Shown: positions 25,101-35,226 of the stretch, one piece after another | How positions within the stretch are numbered: the stretch's first letter is position 1 | Layout: each line of letters opens with the position of its first letter | NCBI GenBank assembly: GCA_020744225.1 | Contig: JAGMWG010000006.1 | Location: 372,001-436,000 of the forward strand | DNA: 64,000 nt | Origin: Paraphoma chrysanthemicola | Lineage: Eukaryota; Ascomycota; Dothideomycetes; Pleosporales; Phaeosphaeriaceae | Direction of reading: 5' to 3' | Notes under the pieces: model-generated | The model's database searches: none | The model's input: only the letters and a program-made list of their open reading frames with translations | What the model was told of the DNA's origin: nothing | Position numbers and translations under genes: made by a program

Positions 25101-25210
25101 ACCTAGTTAAATAGTTAGAATATAATAATATAAAGAACACTTAGAAACTAGAATATAACTTCTAAAACTATAAATAACGTATTAAAGAGTACTAGAAAAA
25201 GATAAGACAA
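22132..25210 (+). pseudogene. Decayed pol (protease end, RT, RNase H, integrase, chromodomain) of the outer element
   Basis: Plus-strand translation gives the protease tail, then reverse transcriptase at about 22.55-23.2 kb. Its catalytic YLDD now reads YLNN at 23009-23020, and nearby runs such as LLDLYNRYY and VILFRLTN are clear. RNase H (about 23.38-23.8 kb) shows YYSKKFSK.KERYNIYNKELL. The integrase zinc finger (about 23.95-24.1 kb) has its Cys codons changed to Tyr. The integrase core follows (24.2-24.5 kb), and a chromodomain-like end (EYLVK.LEYNNIKNT) lies at about 25.1 kb. Missing Trp and Gln are replaced by stops throughout. Confidence 0.85.
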
Positions 25211-25945
25211 AACTCTAGTTACTAACCTTACGAACTACTACTAACTACTAGTATAGTACTACTAATGTTCTCTAATTCCTAGAAATCTAGAGAGAACTTC
25301 TTAAAGACTTTCTAAGTAGTAGATAATAATTGTAAAGATAAGCTAGTAAAAGAACTATTAAACGTTATAGTCTCTATAGTCTCTTATTTCTCTAGTTTCT
25401 AGATATTCTACTTCTTTATAGTAATTACGTTATTAGCGCAATAATTAAGTAAATTTATTTATTACTATAATTACTCTTCTTTTACCTACGTAACACGTAA
25501 GTTCTTAAGAGCTATCTTATATACCTTAAAAGTAGCTTCCTGCTTATTACATAACTCTTGTATTTATTTCTTTAACTTTTTCTTCTCTACTACTAGCTAC
25601 TTAAATTTAGATTATATAATCTTAACGTTATAACGTTAGCTAAGTTAATTATAGACGTTGTATTTCTCTAAACAAATATAAACCTAATAAATATAGTTCT
25701 TTACAACACAAGTTAAACATTTCTATACTATCTCTTTACTAAAAACATTAATAAAATCTATAAGATCGTAACGTTACAAAGTACTTTTAGCTAGAGGTTT
25801 CTTAGATTATAAAGTAGACTACTTAGGTATAATAGAATAAATAAAGACTAACAGCCTCTTATAACATAGGTACTGCTTAGTTATAAAGTAGGCTAAGCTA
25901 TAATTACGTAACTTAAGAATAAGTCTTAAAGAAAGAAGAGAATAG

Positions 25946-26446
25946 TATTATAGTTACCTTAGAAAGTAGACTAGAAGTAGCTAATTATACTCTAATTAGA
26001 TGCTAATAGATTACTAATAAGAAGCTTATAAAAACTAACTACGATACTGCACTATAGAGCTGCAGGTTACGTAACTTAATTAGTACGCTAGACTATATTA
26101 GGTACTAAGCAAGCTAAGCAGACTAAGTACTAAGCAGCACTAATTATACTAATTAACTAAGCACGCCTTACTTAGTTATCTAACTTCTCTTAGTATATAG
26201 ACATAAGCAATAAGCTCCTACAGCTTATTGTATTTAACTTAGTATTTAATCTACAACTAGTTACTATTTACACTTAACTTATAGTTCTCTCTATCTATAT
26301 TAGTGCAACTTCCTGCTCTTAATTATTGTTCTCTCGATCTGTCTTATTAGTAACCTTATCTAATTCTCTCTAACACTCTATCCCTAAGAACTAACCGTAG
26401 AACCTTAAGCACACGAAGCCTACTTCTAACTTTAGGTCTCTTTACA
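25946..26446 (+). repeat. 3' LTR of the outer element
   Basis: This 501-bp repeat starts TATTATAGTTACC and ends CTCTTTACA. It retains more CA, TG and CG than the left LTR, so RIP has been weaker toward this edge. Confidence 0.9.
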
Positions 26447-26451
26447 GTTTG
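26447..26451. repeat. Target-site duplication (GTTTG), right copy, outer element
   Basis: It is identical to 4957-4961 and immediately follows the terminal CA of the right LTR. Confidence 0.85.
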
Positions 26452-26660
26452 TTACGCTATAATAGAAGGCGCTTTACAAACTAGGCGTAAAGATAATAAT
26501 ATAAACGTAATTTTTAGAGAAGAGTTAATAATAGATATTTAAGATTAGCTACAGCAGATTATTCTTATAGACTTATAGCAATATTTATTGTACGTGAGGT
26601 CTTTCTAGGGGTTAAAAGTTAAAGTACCCCTTATTTGTCCCGCCACACCGTGCGTCCCGC
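26452..26660. other. Transition from RIP-degraded DNA to normal DNA
   Basis: The sequence up to about 26600 is AT-rich with few CA/TG. From about 26610 composition becomes normal within a few dozen bases. It would have been continuous with 4640-4956 before the outer element inserted. The missing 5' end of the neighbouring membrane-protein gene should lie here. Confidence 0.5.
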
Positions 26661-26665
26661 TACGC

Positions 26666-27983
26666 AGGGATGCACCTTATGCAACCTTGGTTCTCATAGT
26701 TCGCCTCATATACGCTAAGAAAAGAGCACACGCTCTTGATGATGTGCTTATCACTTTGGCGCACGTATGTATTGAGAGGCATATCTTGTCTGATATCTTA
26801 CAGTAACGGACTAATCGTGAAGTAGATTGTGGGGTTCGCTATGTGGGGATCACTGTTTGTGTCTATGAAGAACGGTCTCGGGCAGTCACTAGAGGTCGTC
26901 GATGACGCCAATGTCACCCGATTGCAAGATGTCAGTATAATAGACTCTCTTGGCTACATTGGGCGAAGACTAACCTCACCAGTCATTTTTTGCAAGTCGC
27001 ATCATGTTTTACGTATCACTCGCATTATCGAAGTGCTCAATTCTTGTAGTCATCCGCAACGTTTTCGAGCGGAAGCCCATCATTGCACACACTGCAAATG
27101 GTACCATGGGGGTAGTTGCGGGATGGGGCCTGGTTGGCGTGTTGGCCGCTTCCGTCGGATGCTCTCCTAGTAACATGGTTCCCAAACCTGGCGATGGGTA
27201 TTGCACTAAATCCGTATGTCTAAACCTTCCGCAGTCTGTCATGCCGGTTTGCCAGGTGCCCCACAATGCATATTTTGACAGCTCTTTTAGATCTCATGGC
27301 TCCAAGCCATCACATCCATCGACGTAGCTACCGAATTCATCATCTTGCTATTACCGATTCTTGGCTTCTACGATACTCTCATGCCGTTGAAGCGCCGACT
27401 CACCGTCATTCTGGCTTTCTCTACAAGACTTCCGTATGCCACACCTTCATCAACACATTGGCCACTAGCGCAGAGACTGATACTCGATATTCGCAGAAAT
27501 GTTGCCATCTCTGTCAACCACCTCATCGCGTACTCCAAATTCATCAACGACCAGCAGCAAGCAATCGACATCATCTCGACCATCAATTGGCAGAATGTCC
27601 TCCTGTCGTACAGCCTCATTTCCGCCACGCTACCTACGCTCAAAGGCTTCACCGAAGGGTTCAATACGGCTGGTGTGTCACTCGGTTACGGACGAGATGG
27701 AACGACGTATGGTGCGAATAGCGGAACACATGGTAGCCACGAGCTGCAGACGATCTCTAAAATCAGAACAAGACCAAAGGTGGCCACACACGAGGACGAT
27801 TTGACAGAATCGCAGCCCTATACTACGGCCATCGAACGGGAGTCGAATCGGATGTCTACAAGGGCTGAATCAGCGTCTAAGGACCAGGTAAACTGTTTCT
27901 ATGACGAGGGCGCATCGATTACTAGCCATGATTCTCAGAGGATTATGATTAAGCAGGAATGGAAGGTTTCATACGGACAGTAA
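26666..27983 (+). CDS. Rhodopsin-like integral membrane protein (fungal rhodopsin domain), 5' end missing
   Basis: This is a multi-pass plasma-membrane protein of the large fungal 'integral membrane protein' family with a rhodopsin-like domain. No start codon is visible. Exons consistent in phase are about 26666-26764, 26826-26930, 26983-27213 and 27291-27983, with introns 26765-26825 (GTATGT...TAG), 26931-26982 (CTAAC branch) and 27214-27290 (GTATGT...TTTTAG). Family hallmarks follow in order: HALDDVLITLAH, GLGQS, FYVSLALSKCSILVV, SWLQAITSIDVATEFIILLLP, MPLKRRLTVILAFS, and SYSLISATLPTLKGF before a soluble tail of about 110 residues. The first transmembrane segment is present, but the extracellular start and initiator Met are not. 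An in-frame TAG lies at 26606, close to the RIP-affected DNA. It may be a pseudogene or may have an upstream exon I cannot see. Confidence 0.65.
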
Positions 27984-28870
27984 TTTCTTACATCCGTAAC
28001 TGATTTCTTATGTCCCTGCCACGTCAATAGGCAATGGATATGATAGATTCGGTTTCTGAGAGTCCTGGGATGGGATGTACGAGTGTCAATGATGGAGCGC
28101 AGCTCGTGGTGATTTGTGATCTCGGCTCGGACGACCAGTAGGTCCCAGATAAAGTCCGCGACACGATCGTGCATCGAACACGGCATCGCCACACACCAAA
28201 ACAATTAAGAATACATATAGATTTTCAGCTCGCAGAGAGGCAAGCAGCAAATCGTGTGGTATCTTCGCCGGCGATGGGTGTTGATTGATCGTGCCAGATC
28301 TTATCAGATCTTGTCGTGTCCGATATCCCCGACGCATCTGCGTGCCAAGCGGGATCTGCCGTTTCTAAAAGCCCGAGAGCGAGCAGACAGAACCTTGGTC
28401 ATCCAACGCTTTGTGCGGACGAACCCAGGATCCATTCACCGCGACGAATCGGGGCGGCGATAGTGCCCTAAATGCGTTCTAGACACAGATTGCGTCATGT
28501 GCAATCCCTGCATACTGATGCTAGCTCATCTCTTCCTGCCATCGCGGCCGGCGGCTTGTCGCAACCGAAACAGCGGATGGTGAGGTGTAGATAGCACGCT
28601 TTAGGACCAGGCGTGTGGGTTGGCGCGAAAACTTCCGACGCGCAATAGATTGGATACAACACTTTTTCATTCATTCTTCATCTTCCTCCTTACTATCAAT
28701 TAACACAAACCACACTCGAATCCGCCCGATCAACTTCCCCCGTCTACTCAAGCGGACTTGCGCCCGACTCTTACGCGACCCCACCAGATCACTGCGAAAA
28801 GGCTGCGCAAGTCTCACAGCACCTTCGGACGTGTTCGCGCAGTACTAGGAACAGAGCGCATATTCTCAGT
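27984..28870. other. Intergenic region upstream of the aldo/keto reductase
   Basis: I found no supportable gene. Short open frames on both strands lack family features. The last 150 bases before the reductase are C/T-rich (for example near 28660-28700 and 28730-28750), as is common in fungal promoters and 5' leaders. Confidence 0.4.
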
Positions 28871-30241
28871 ATGGCGACGACACCCACCGAACTCCCATCC
28901 ACAATCAGCACCTTCCCGTCGCGGCAGAAGCCCATCCCGTATTCGGTCGCAAATGGCAGGCGCACCCAACTCTCCTCCATCCTACCACCCCTCGTCTTCG
29001 GTACAGCGACCTTCAACATCCAGTACAATGACGACCCATATTCCATGGACACAACCGGCCTGGTGACTATAGCGCTTACACACGGCATTCGCGCCTTCGA
29101 CACCTCGCCCTACTATGGCCCCTCCGAACAACTTCTCGGCGACGCGCTCGCAACTCCGTTCGTGCGAGAGACTTTCCCGCGAAACTCATACATGATCTTG
29201 ACAAAGGTCGGGCGCATCGCGTCGGAAGATTTCGACTACAGCAAGGAGTGGGTGCGGCAAAGCATCCGGCGCAGTCTGGAGAGGCTGCAGTCAGAGTACC
29301 TGGATCTCGTATACTGCCACGACGTCGAGTTTGTGAGCCCAGCAGAAGTTCTCGAGGCGGTGAGGGAGCTGCGGAGAATCAGGGATGAGGAAGGCACAGT
29401 GCGGTATATTGGCATATCAGGATATCCTGTTGATACCTTGGGTGACATGGCTGAGATGATCCTGCGCGAAACCGGAGAGCCGCTCGATGCGGTGCAATCA
29501 TATGGAAACTTCACATTGCAGAATCAGACACTCGCAGGCGCGCGTGGTATTCAGCGACTGCGAAACGCCGGCGTCGACGTTGTCCCGAACGCTTCGATTC
29601 TCGGCATGGGTCTCTTGCGCAGAGAAGGCGTGCCCTTCGGCGCACTCGGTGACTGGCACCCTGCGCCGTCAGACTTGAGGGCTGCGATACGACGAGCAAG
29701 CGATTTCTGCGACGGCTACGGCGAACGGATCGAAGTCATGGCGATTCGTTTTGCGCTCGAATCCTGGATCTCGGCAGGCTCAATGTGCGGCTCGCATGGC
29801 GATCCAGCCTCAGGCGTGCCTTGGAAACACGAATCCAACCGCGACGTAGGCGGCTCCAAGCTCGGTGTCAGTGTCATCGGAGTGTCAAAAGCATCCGAGC
29901 TTGAAAAGACAATGCTAGTCTGGCGATCTATACTCGACGGCCTCGAGGGCGGCGAGGAAACCGCCGTGCAAGCAGGTCGCTGGTACCGCGCCTGGGAGTG
30001 GAGCAGGAACAGACGGAAGGCGGTCCAGATTCTGGCTGATGGCGTCAGGGAAGAGCTGGGCGTGTGGTTCGGCTTTGCGTGGGCAAGCCCTGGCGAGGGA
30101 TATGTAAACCAGCGGAAGAAAGCCGCGAAGGTGGTCGAGGATAGCGATACGGCTTGGCTCACGCCAGCAGCGAGTCCGGCGGTGGTACCAATGAAGGGTG
30201 CAGTGGATCTGACGGAGGAGAAGATATTACCACTGAGGTAG
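28871..30241 (+). CDS. Aldo/keto reductase, D-arabinose 1-dehydrogenase (Ara2) type
   Basis: This is a single-exon 456-aa protein. It is a probable NAD(P)-dependent aldo/keto reductase of the Ara2 / L-galactose dehydrogenase subgroup, which in yeast oxidises D-arabinose toward D-erythroascorbate. The TIM-barrel start has VFGTATFN. The catalytic tetrad is visible: D77 and Y82 in FDTSPYYG, K112 in LTKVGR and H150 in YCHDVE. Further blocks are YIGISGYP, AVQSYGNFTLQN and GMGLLR, and the cofactor-side run GVSVIGVSKASELE near residue 345. At 456 aa it is longer than a typical 320-350 aa member; extra sequence lies around residues 305-325 and in the C-terminal 70 residues. The substrate is inferred from subgroup resemblance only. 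Confidence 0.8.
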   Translation: MATTPTELPSTISTFPSRQKPIPYSVANGRRTQLSSILPPLVFGTATFNIQYNDDPYSMDTTGLVTIALTHGIRAFDTSPYYGPSEQLLGDALATPFVRETFPRNSYMILTKVGRIASEDFDYSKEWVRQSIRRSLERLQSEYLDLVYCHDVEFVSPAEVLEAVRELRRIRDEEGTVRYIGISGYPVDTLGDMAEMILRETGEPLDAVQSYGNFTLQNQTLAGARGIQRLRNAGVDVVPNASILGMGLLRREGVPFGALGDWHPAPSDLRAAIRRASDFCDGYGERIEVMAIRFALESWISAGSMCGSHGDPASGVPWKHESNRDVGGSKLGVSVIGVSKASELEKTMLVWRSILDGLEGGEETAVQAGRWYRAWEWSRNRRKAVQILADGVREELGVWFGFAWASPGEGYVNQRKKAAKVVEDSDTAWLTPAASPAVVPMKGAVDLTEEKILPLR

Positions 30242-32191
30242 CGCGCATACTGGGGTGTGAGTTACCAGTATATAGAGATGCTTGTTACGACTGCATGGGA
30301 GTAGGGAAAGTCGTTTTGATGGTTATTATACCTCGCGGCCATAGCGAAAGCATGCGCTCGCACGCTAGAAATAGAGATTTTAGGATAGATTTATGACAAG
30401 TCGCTTCATCAGCGCTTCAGACAGACTGGTTTTCTGTTCTATGCAGCGAAAGATTCAGTCTCACGTGATGTTCTCCAAGTGCCACATTCGGTAATACACC
30501 AGTTTTCTGGCAAGCATCGAAGCAGTATAAATTTCTTTCCAGAGCATCATATATTCCCCACCATATTACTCAGACTTTTGTCATTCAAGAACAAATTCTG
30601 AAGATTGATTTTCCATATTTGCTCTGCCTTGAAACAACACACCACCACACTATGCCGAGAACGAATTCTGATTTTCTTTCCTGGAAGACGAGGAGGTTGA
30701 TTACGATGTGTCCGCTTATCCTAGATTAGGACAACGTTCGTCTGGTCTCTGGCGTCTGGAAAAGCGTACACCGTGTTTCTTACGGTGAGGCTGACAATAG
30801 CCATGTGCTCTGAACATTGTTATCGCTAACGTTAACGGTCTCCTAGAGCCTCTGTATCCTGGACCTGGCCACACCACATGCGTCGTTTGAATGACCGGAT
30901 GATACGGATCGCGTAGAACTGTTAGACGCAGCTAGTATGTAAGCTTAAAGACTGTCTATCCTCTTCGCCAGCACTCTGGTTTCCAAGTATTTTTCCGAAA
31001 TTTCAGTATGACTATAATCATGTTCTCGTTGCTGCATGATCGAAGTTGTGTCGTTTACGTCTGGAACAATCCTTGGGGAGTGCGCATGCAGCGCATGAGT
31101 GTATTCGCAACACGGCATTTGCGCCTGCTCTTGTTGGCAACGTGCGACACGGATCAATAGCGGTCTGAGAACACATGTGGGATTCCTGTCTGTTATTCGC
31201 TGTAAGCCCATTGACCTCATTGGCTGCTGATGTCAGAGGAAGAAATCCTTGGAAGCGCGGAGGTGGCATTTGCGACTTCGAAGTAGGATTAGTGTGATGC
31301 ACGGACCTCATTTCACGAGTGTGCCGCGGTAGCCTCCGTCTACCAACACTCGCTTCTCAAACGATGGTAGTATCAATGTCGATCATCGAGCCGCCTCTAC
31401 ATTTTCCATCCACTCTACGTTTTCTCTTAATTGCAACGATGGTTGGGAAGAACAAGCCTTCGATGTGCACTGCCTGAGGGATGACGTGTGCGCGATGCGG
31501 TTTGGCGGAATGCACAAATCGAATCACCAAGAGCGAACACTGAGCACTGCCATGGATGTATAGTTATCCCGCACTGCTGGGGTCTTCCGCTGTGGAACGA
31601 CGAGCGGAGAGATTCATATGGTAGCGTCCGACAAGCCTTGATGGATGTCGGTCCGCTTGGTCAGACTGGGTTTCACGGCGACCTGCCGTGCAAGCGCCAA
31701 AGGTTTCCGCCTACGAACAAGAAAGCCAACAGTACGAAGCCAGTCAGCATCAGCTACATATTAACGTTATGCTGGTAACATGCGCAAATCCCGGCTCTCA
31801 CTTTCATGCGCCACCAAGAGTCCTGCCTTAATTGGCATGCGCGAGGCTCGAATGTCATATTGCTGCCGTAAGCAGTAGCCTCTTTGACGGTACGCTAACG
31901 ATCCTCCCCGCAAGTACCATAATCGAGACAATACTATAGGTCGTGAAGCGTTTCGCCATCATACTTGTTGTCAGCTTACAAGACTTGTGCCATCTGTAAG
32001 AAAAACCAGGACCGGCTGGCGGGAGCCGATCAAATCTTCCCTTCTTAGCGACAATTGCTTTATATCATCTAGGCGATGACTACGCAGCAGTCGCTTGATA
32101 AACGAGAGTCCAGCAAGCGTCATTTGATTTCTGCCCTTCCATAACACCACACGCACGACGATTCTCTGATCAGGTTCGGGCGTTCATCACC
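30242..32191. other. Long intergenic region between the reductase and the P450
   Basis: No gene can be supported. One spot resembles a gene start: a TATA-like GTATAAATTT at about 30525, a pyrimidine-rich leader and an ATG near 30653. Its frame closes after about 23 codons. Some 200 bases on there is an intron-like stretch (GTGAGG, GCTAAC, CTCCTAG). It could be the relic of a small gene or a non-coding transcript. Other open frames to 32150 have no recognisable features. Confidence 0.3.
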
Positions 32192-34089
32192 ATGGACTCC
32201 TTGGGCCCGTTGCGCACCCTGGGCTCACCCACAGCAATTGCCATCACTGGTGCGCTTTTTCTGGGCACATTTCTGCTGTATCGATGGCTTCTGCCAAAGC
32301 CTATACCAGGTATTCCATGTACGTTGAGTTTTTATCTTGCGGTATCGGATAGGACACTTACTGATCGTGAATTAGACAATGAAGAAGCAACCAAGTCTAT
32401 CTTCGGCGACATCCCCGCCATGCTCAAGCACCTTCAGACATCCAAGGAAGTCAGCGCTTGGATGGGGGGCTACAGTACTCGCTACAATTCGCCCATTGTA
32501 CAGATGTTCATAAATCTATTCGGCAAGCCATTAATCCTCATCAACGATTATCGCGAGTCCCAGGTGCGTACCAATTATTCGCACTCCCACAGAAGCTTAC
32601 ACCAGCTAGGATATTCTTCTCCGTCGCACTAAGGAGTTCGACAAACCGGACTTCATCAGCGATATTATGTATGGCGTTGTTCCAGACTTCCATACGGTAC
32701 AGGCTACGAACGATGTTTTCCGAGCAAATAGGAAGCTGTTGCAGGATCTTATGACACCTTCCTTCTTGAATAACGTCGCTGCACCATATTTGCACTCTAG
32801 CTTTGTCGATTTAATGAAACTATGGTCGGAGAAGATGCATCTCAGCAAGGGGCACCCGTTCTCGGCCAAGACAGATGTCTATGAAACTGCGATGGATGCA
32901 ATCTGGGCTGTATTTTTCGGTCTCGGAGGAGCTACCGTTACGCGCAATCAGATCGATAATCTTTCGGCACTGAAGAGTGTTAGCCTCCCACAATCTCCGC
33001 ACGAAGCGGTCGAATTCGGTCACGTTAAAGGTCCACCAGCGTTCGAGGCTATCTTGAGGCTCACCGACAGCATCGAGCACTGTTCCAAGTCTCCGTTTCC
33101 CAGAGTCACTGGCTTCGTCCAGCGTTATATACCTTCGTTGCGTCGCCATGCAAAAGCCAAGGACCAAGCCATCACAGAGGAGATATCGAAAGCAGAGGCC
33201 AGAATAAACCAAGAAAAGGGCGATACCGGCAAAATCACGAATGGACTAGATCACATGCTGCGTAGAGAAAAGGCAATTGCGGAGAAAGAGGGGCGCGCCC
33301 CGAACTACTACTCCAGAGCCGTTCGCGCAGAAGTAAGCCACCGTTGTCCCGTCTGCATTGCAAGGCTTCTGCTAACATCTTTCCCAGCTCTTCGGCCTCC
33401 TCATCGCCGGCCATGACACCTCCTCCACCACTCTGCTCTGGTCACTCAAATTTCTCGCCGCGCATCAAGACGTGCAATCCAAACTGCGGACAAGTCTCCA
33501 CGCCACCTATTCAGCCGCCAAATCCGAGGACCGCGTCCCTAATGCCCACGAAATCGCCACCACCCAATGCCACTATCTCGACGCCTGCATCGAAGAATTC
33601 CTCCGCAACGGCCAGACTGCACCCATGTCATCCCGCACCACAATCCAAGACGTCAAGATTCTCGGCCATATAGTGCCCAAGGGAACAATGGTCCTAATGT
33701 TTGGTGCTGGCGGCGGAATCCTACAACCCGCATACCCAATCCCCGACGACCTCCGCTCACCACAATACCTCGCAGCCTCAGGCGGCAAAACACGAGACTG
33801 GGATCCCGAAAGTATCAAGGTATTCAGCCCTGAGCGCTGGCTCGTGCACGACGATGCCACTGGTACGCAAGTCTTTGACGCATCAGCGGGCCCGCATTTC
33901 CAATTCGGCGGCGGCCATCGAGGCTGTTTTGGCAAGAGGCTTGCGTATCTGGAATTAAAGATTGCACTGACGCTCGCCGTGTGGACGTATGTATTTGAGC
34001 CGCTTGAAGGCGATTTGGCTAGTTTCGAGCCGATGGAGCAGTTGACTCGGAGTCCGGTTGTGTGTTATGTCAAGATTCGGAAGGCATAG
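32192..34089 (+). CDS. Cytochrome P450 monooxygenase
   Basis: This is a haem-thiolate monooxygenase anchored in the ER by an N-terminal membrane helix (about residues 16-33, AIAITGALFLGTFLLYRW), followed by the proline hinge PKPIPGIP. Four exons (32192-32318, 32376-32563, 32610-33332, 33388-34089) join in frame to 579 aa. Introns are 57, 46 and 55 nt with GTACGT, GTGCGT and GTAAGC donors. Signature motifs are the I-helix AGHDTSS, the K-helix ExxR in EEFLR, PERW, and the haem loop FQFGGGHRGCFGKR with its ligand cysteine. The start Met is the first in frame and gives a normal anchor. The substrate cannot be told. There is no polyketide, NRPS or terpene backbone gene nearby, so it may be stand-alone. 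Confidence 0.9.
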
Positions 34090-34240
34090 GATCTGATTTA
34101 CTTGTGAACTTGTGAACTGGAATACATGCGATTTTATCTTGGGTGAGGTATGATGTAATTCAATACAAATTCAATCTCAAGACATGAAGCAAGATCTGAG
34201 GCATATCCCATTCCCATTCCCTCCTCCTTCTCCTTTGCCT

Positions 34241-34834
34241 CTAGTACTTGTGAGAAAGCTTTTTCATAAAGGTCCCAATTGCTTTGACCATCATCTTCAG
34301 AAGACACTTCTTCTTGCTTAGACCATCCTTATTCCCCTCATGTTCATTATCAACTTCCAATCCCGCTTCAATTCTCTCCCTACGCTCCATCGCCGCCATC
34401 TCAGCCATCACCTCCAGACTACCATCTACAATCTGTATACTAGGGCCGGGATTGACAAGCGTCTCTGCAGACCAATTGTCGCGCAAGATAGTGCTCGGAG
34501 AGAAAGTTGACATGCGCCGCGCGTAGCGCGAGCGTTGGGGCGGGGAGGAGCTGTTAGGAGTCAGTAAGAGGGTTTGAACGGGAGAGGTAGGGGTGGTTGG
34601 ATTCGAAGGTGTTGAATGGTAAGGGAATAAGATGAGCTGGAGGAATGCAGGGATGTGAATCGGACAGGGACTTACTCTTGAGATGACCTTGGTGACGGTG
34701 TCTTGACTTCATGGGTTGCGAGGCAGAGGTCCATCGCGGCACTATGCTGGGTGTTAGATTTAATTCGCGAAGAGCCATCGTGGAGAGTGTAGCTGGACTG
34801 AAACTCACGTGGCTTGTTGCTTGTTGTTGGACAT
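34241..34834 (-). CDS. Small three-exon protein of unknown function
   Basis: This is a spliced gene not visible as one open frame. Reading the minus strand, exon 34834-34809 starts ATGTCCAACAAC, then exon 34741-34676, then exon 34550-34241. The introns are 34742-34808 (GTGAGT...CAGCATAG) and 34551-34675 (GTAAGT...CCTAACAG). Phases match and the product is 133 aa. It is polar: a Ser/Pro/Arg-rich first third (PSPRSSQDSSPPQRSRYARR), then STFSPSTILRDNWSAETL, an acidic/charged helical middle, and a basic C-terminus rich in Lys (KKKCLLKMMVKAIGTFMKK). I see no transmembrane segment or signal peptide and recognise no family. Consistent splice signals and phases support a real gene. Confidence 0.55.
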
Positions 34835-35226
34835 GTTCGCTGCTAGAATGGGTTGGTATTGTGGGGTGAAAGTGTAGGGTGTGTGTGACTTCAGGAACTC
34901 GTACGTGTGAAGTGTTGCAGTAAACAGTGTTTGCAAGGATAGACAAGCTGCGTTGAATTTATCTTCTCCTTCTCATATCCCTCTTCGCTGCTCCAATAGC
35001 GTGCACTCATGAACCATGGTTATTCAAAATCGCAGCGTCAATTCCCCAACCACGAAAGCGAAGTTCCGCGCAAAATGATATCACTACTTTTTTGGCTCGT
35101 CCAACTTTTCTCGAATATGCGGTTCAATGACTGGCTAGATAGCTGAATGATTTGAACGCCGGATTAGACCCAAATTTGTACACGGAGAAAATTACACAAG
35201 GGACTCTGGTAGCTGTAGCGACTAGC
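34835..35226. other. Intergenic region upstream of the small gene and 3' of acetolactate synthase
   Basis: Nothing supportable is seen. It contains the presumed promoter of the small minus-strand gene and the 3' region of the acetolactate synthase gene, also on the minus strand. Confidence 0.4.

Larger units (their letters stand above)
4962..26446 (+). mobile_element. Outer Ty3/Gypsy-type LTR retrotransposon, RIP-degraded, containing two nested elements
   Basis: Two 501-bp direct repeats (4962-5462 and 25946-26446) bound the element, with a perfect GTTTG duplication outside them. The internal plus-strand sequence holds decayed gag with a zinc knuckle, protease, reverse transcriptase, RNase H, integrase and a C-terminal chromodomain, in Ty3/Gypsy order. 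It is therefore a chromovirus-like element. A second LTR element (7824-22126) interrupts it between the protease active site and the reverse transcriptase. Without that insert the element is about 7.2 kb. Every frame is full of stops, mostly TAG/TAA where TGG or CAG/CAA would be expected. The element is dead. Confidence 0.9.
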
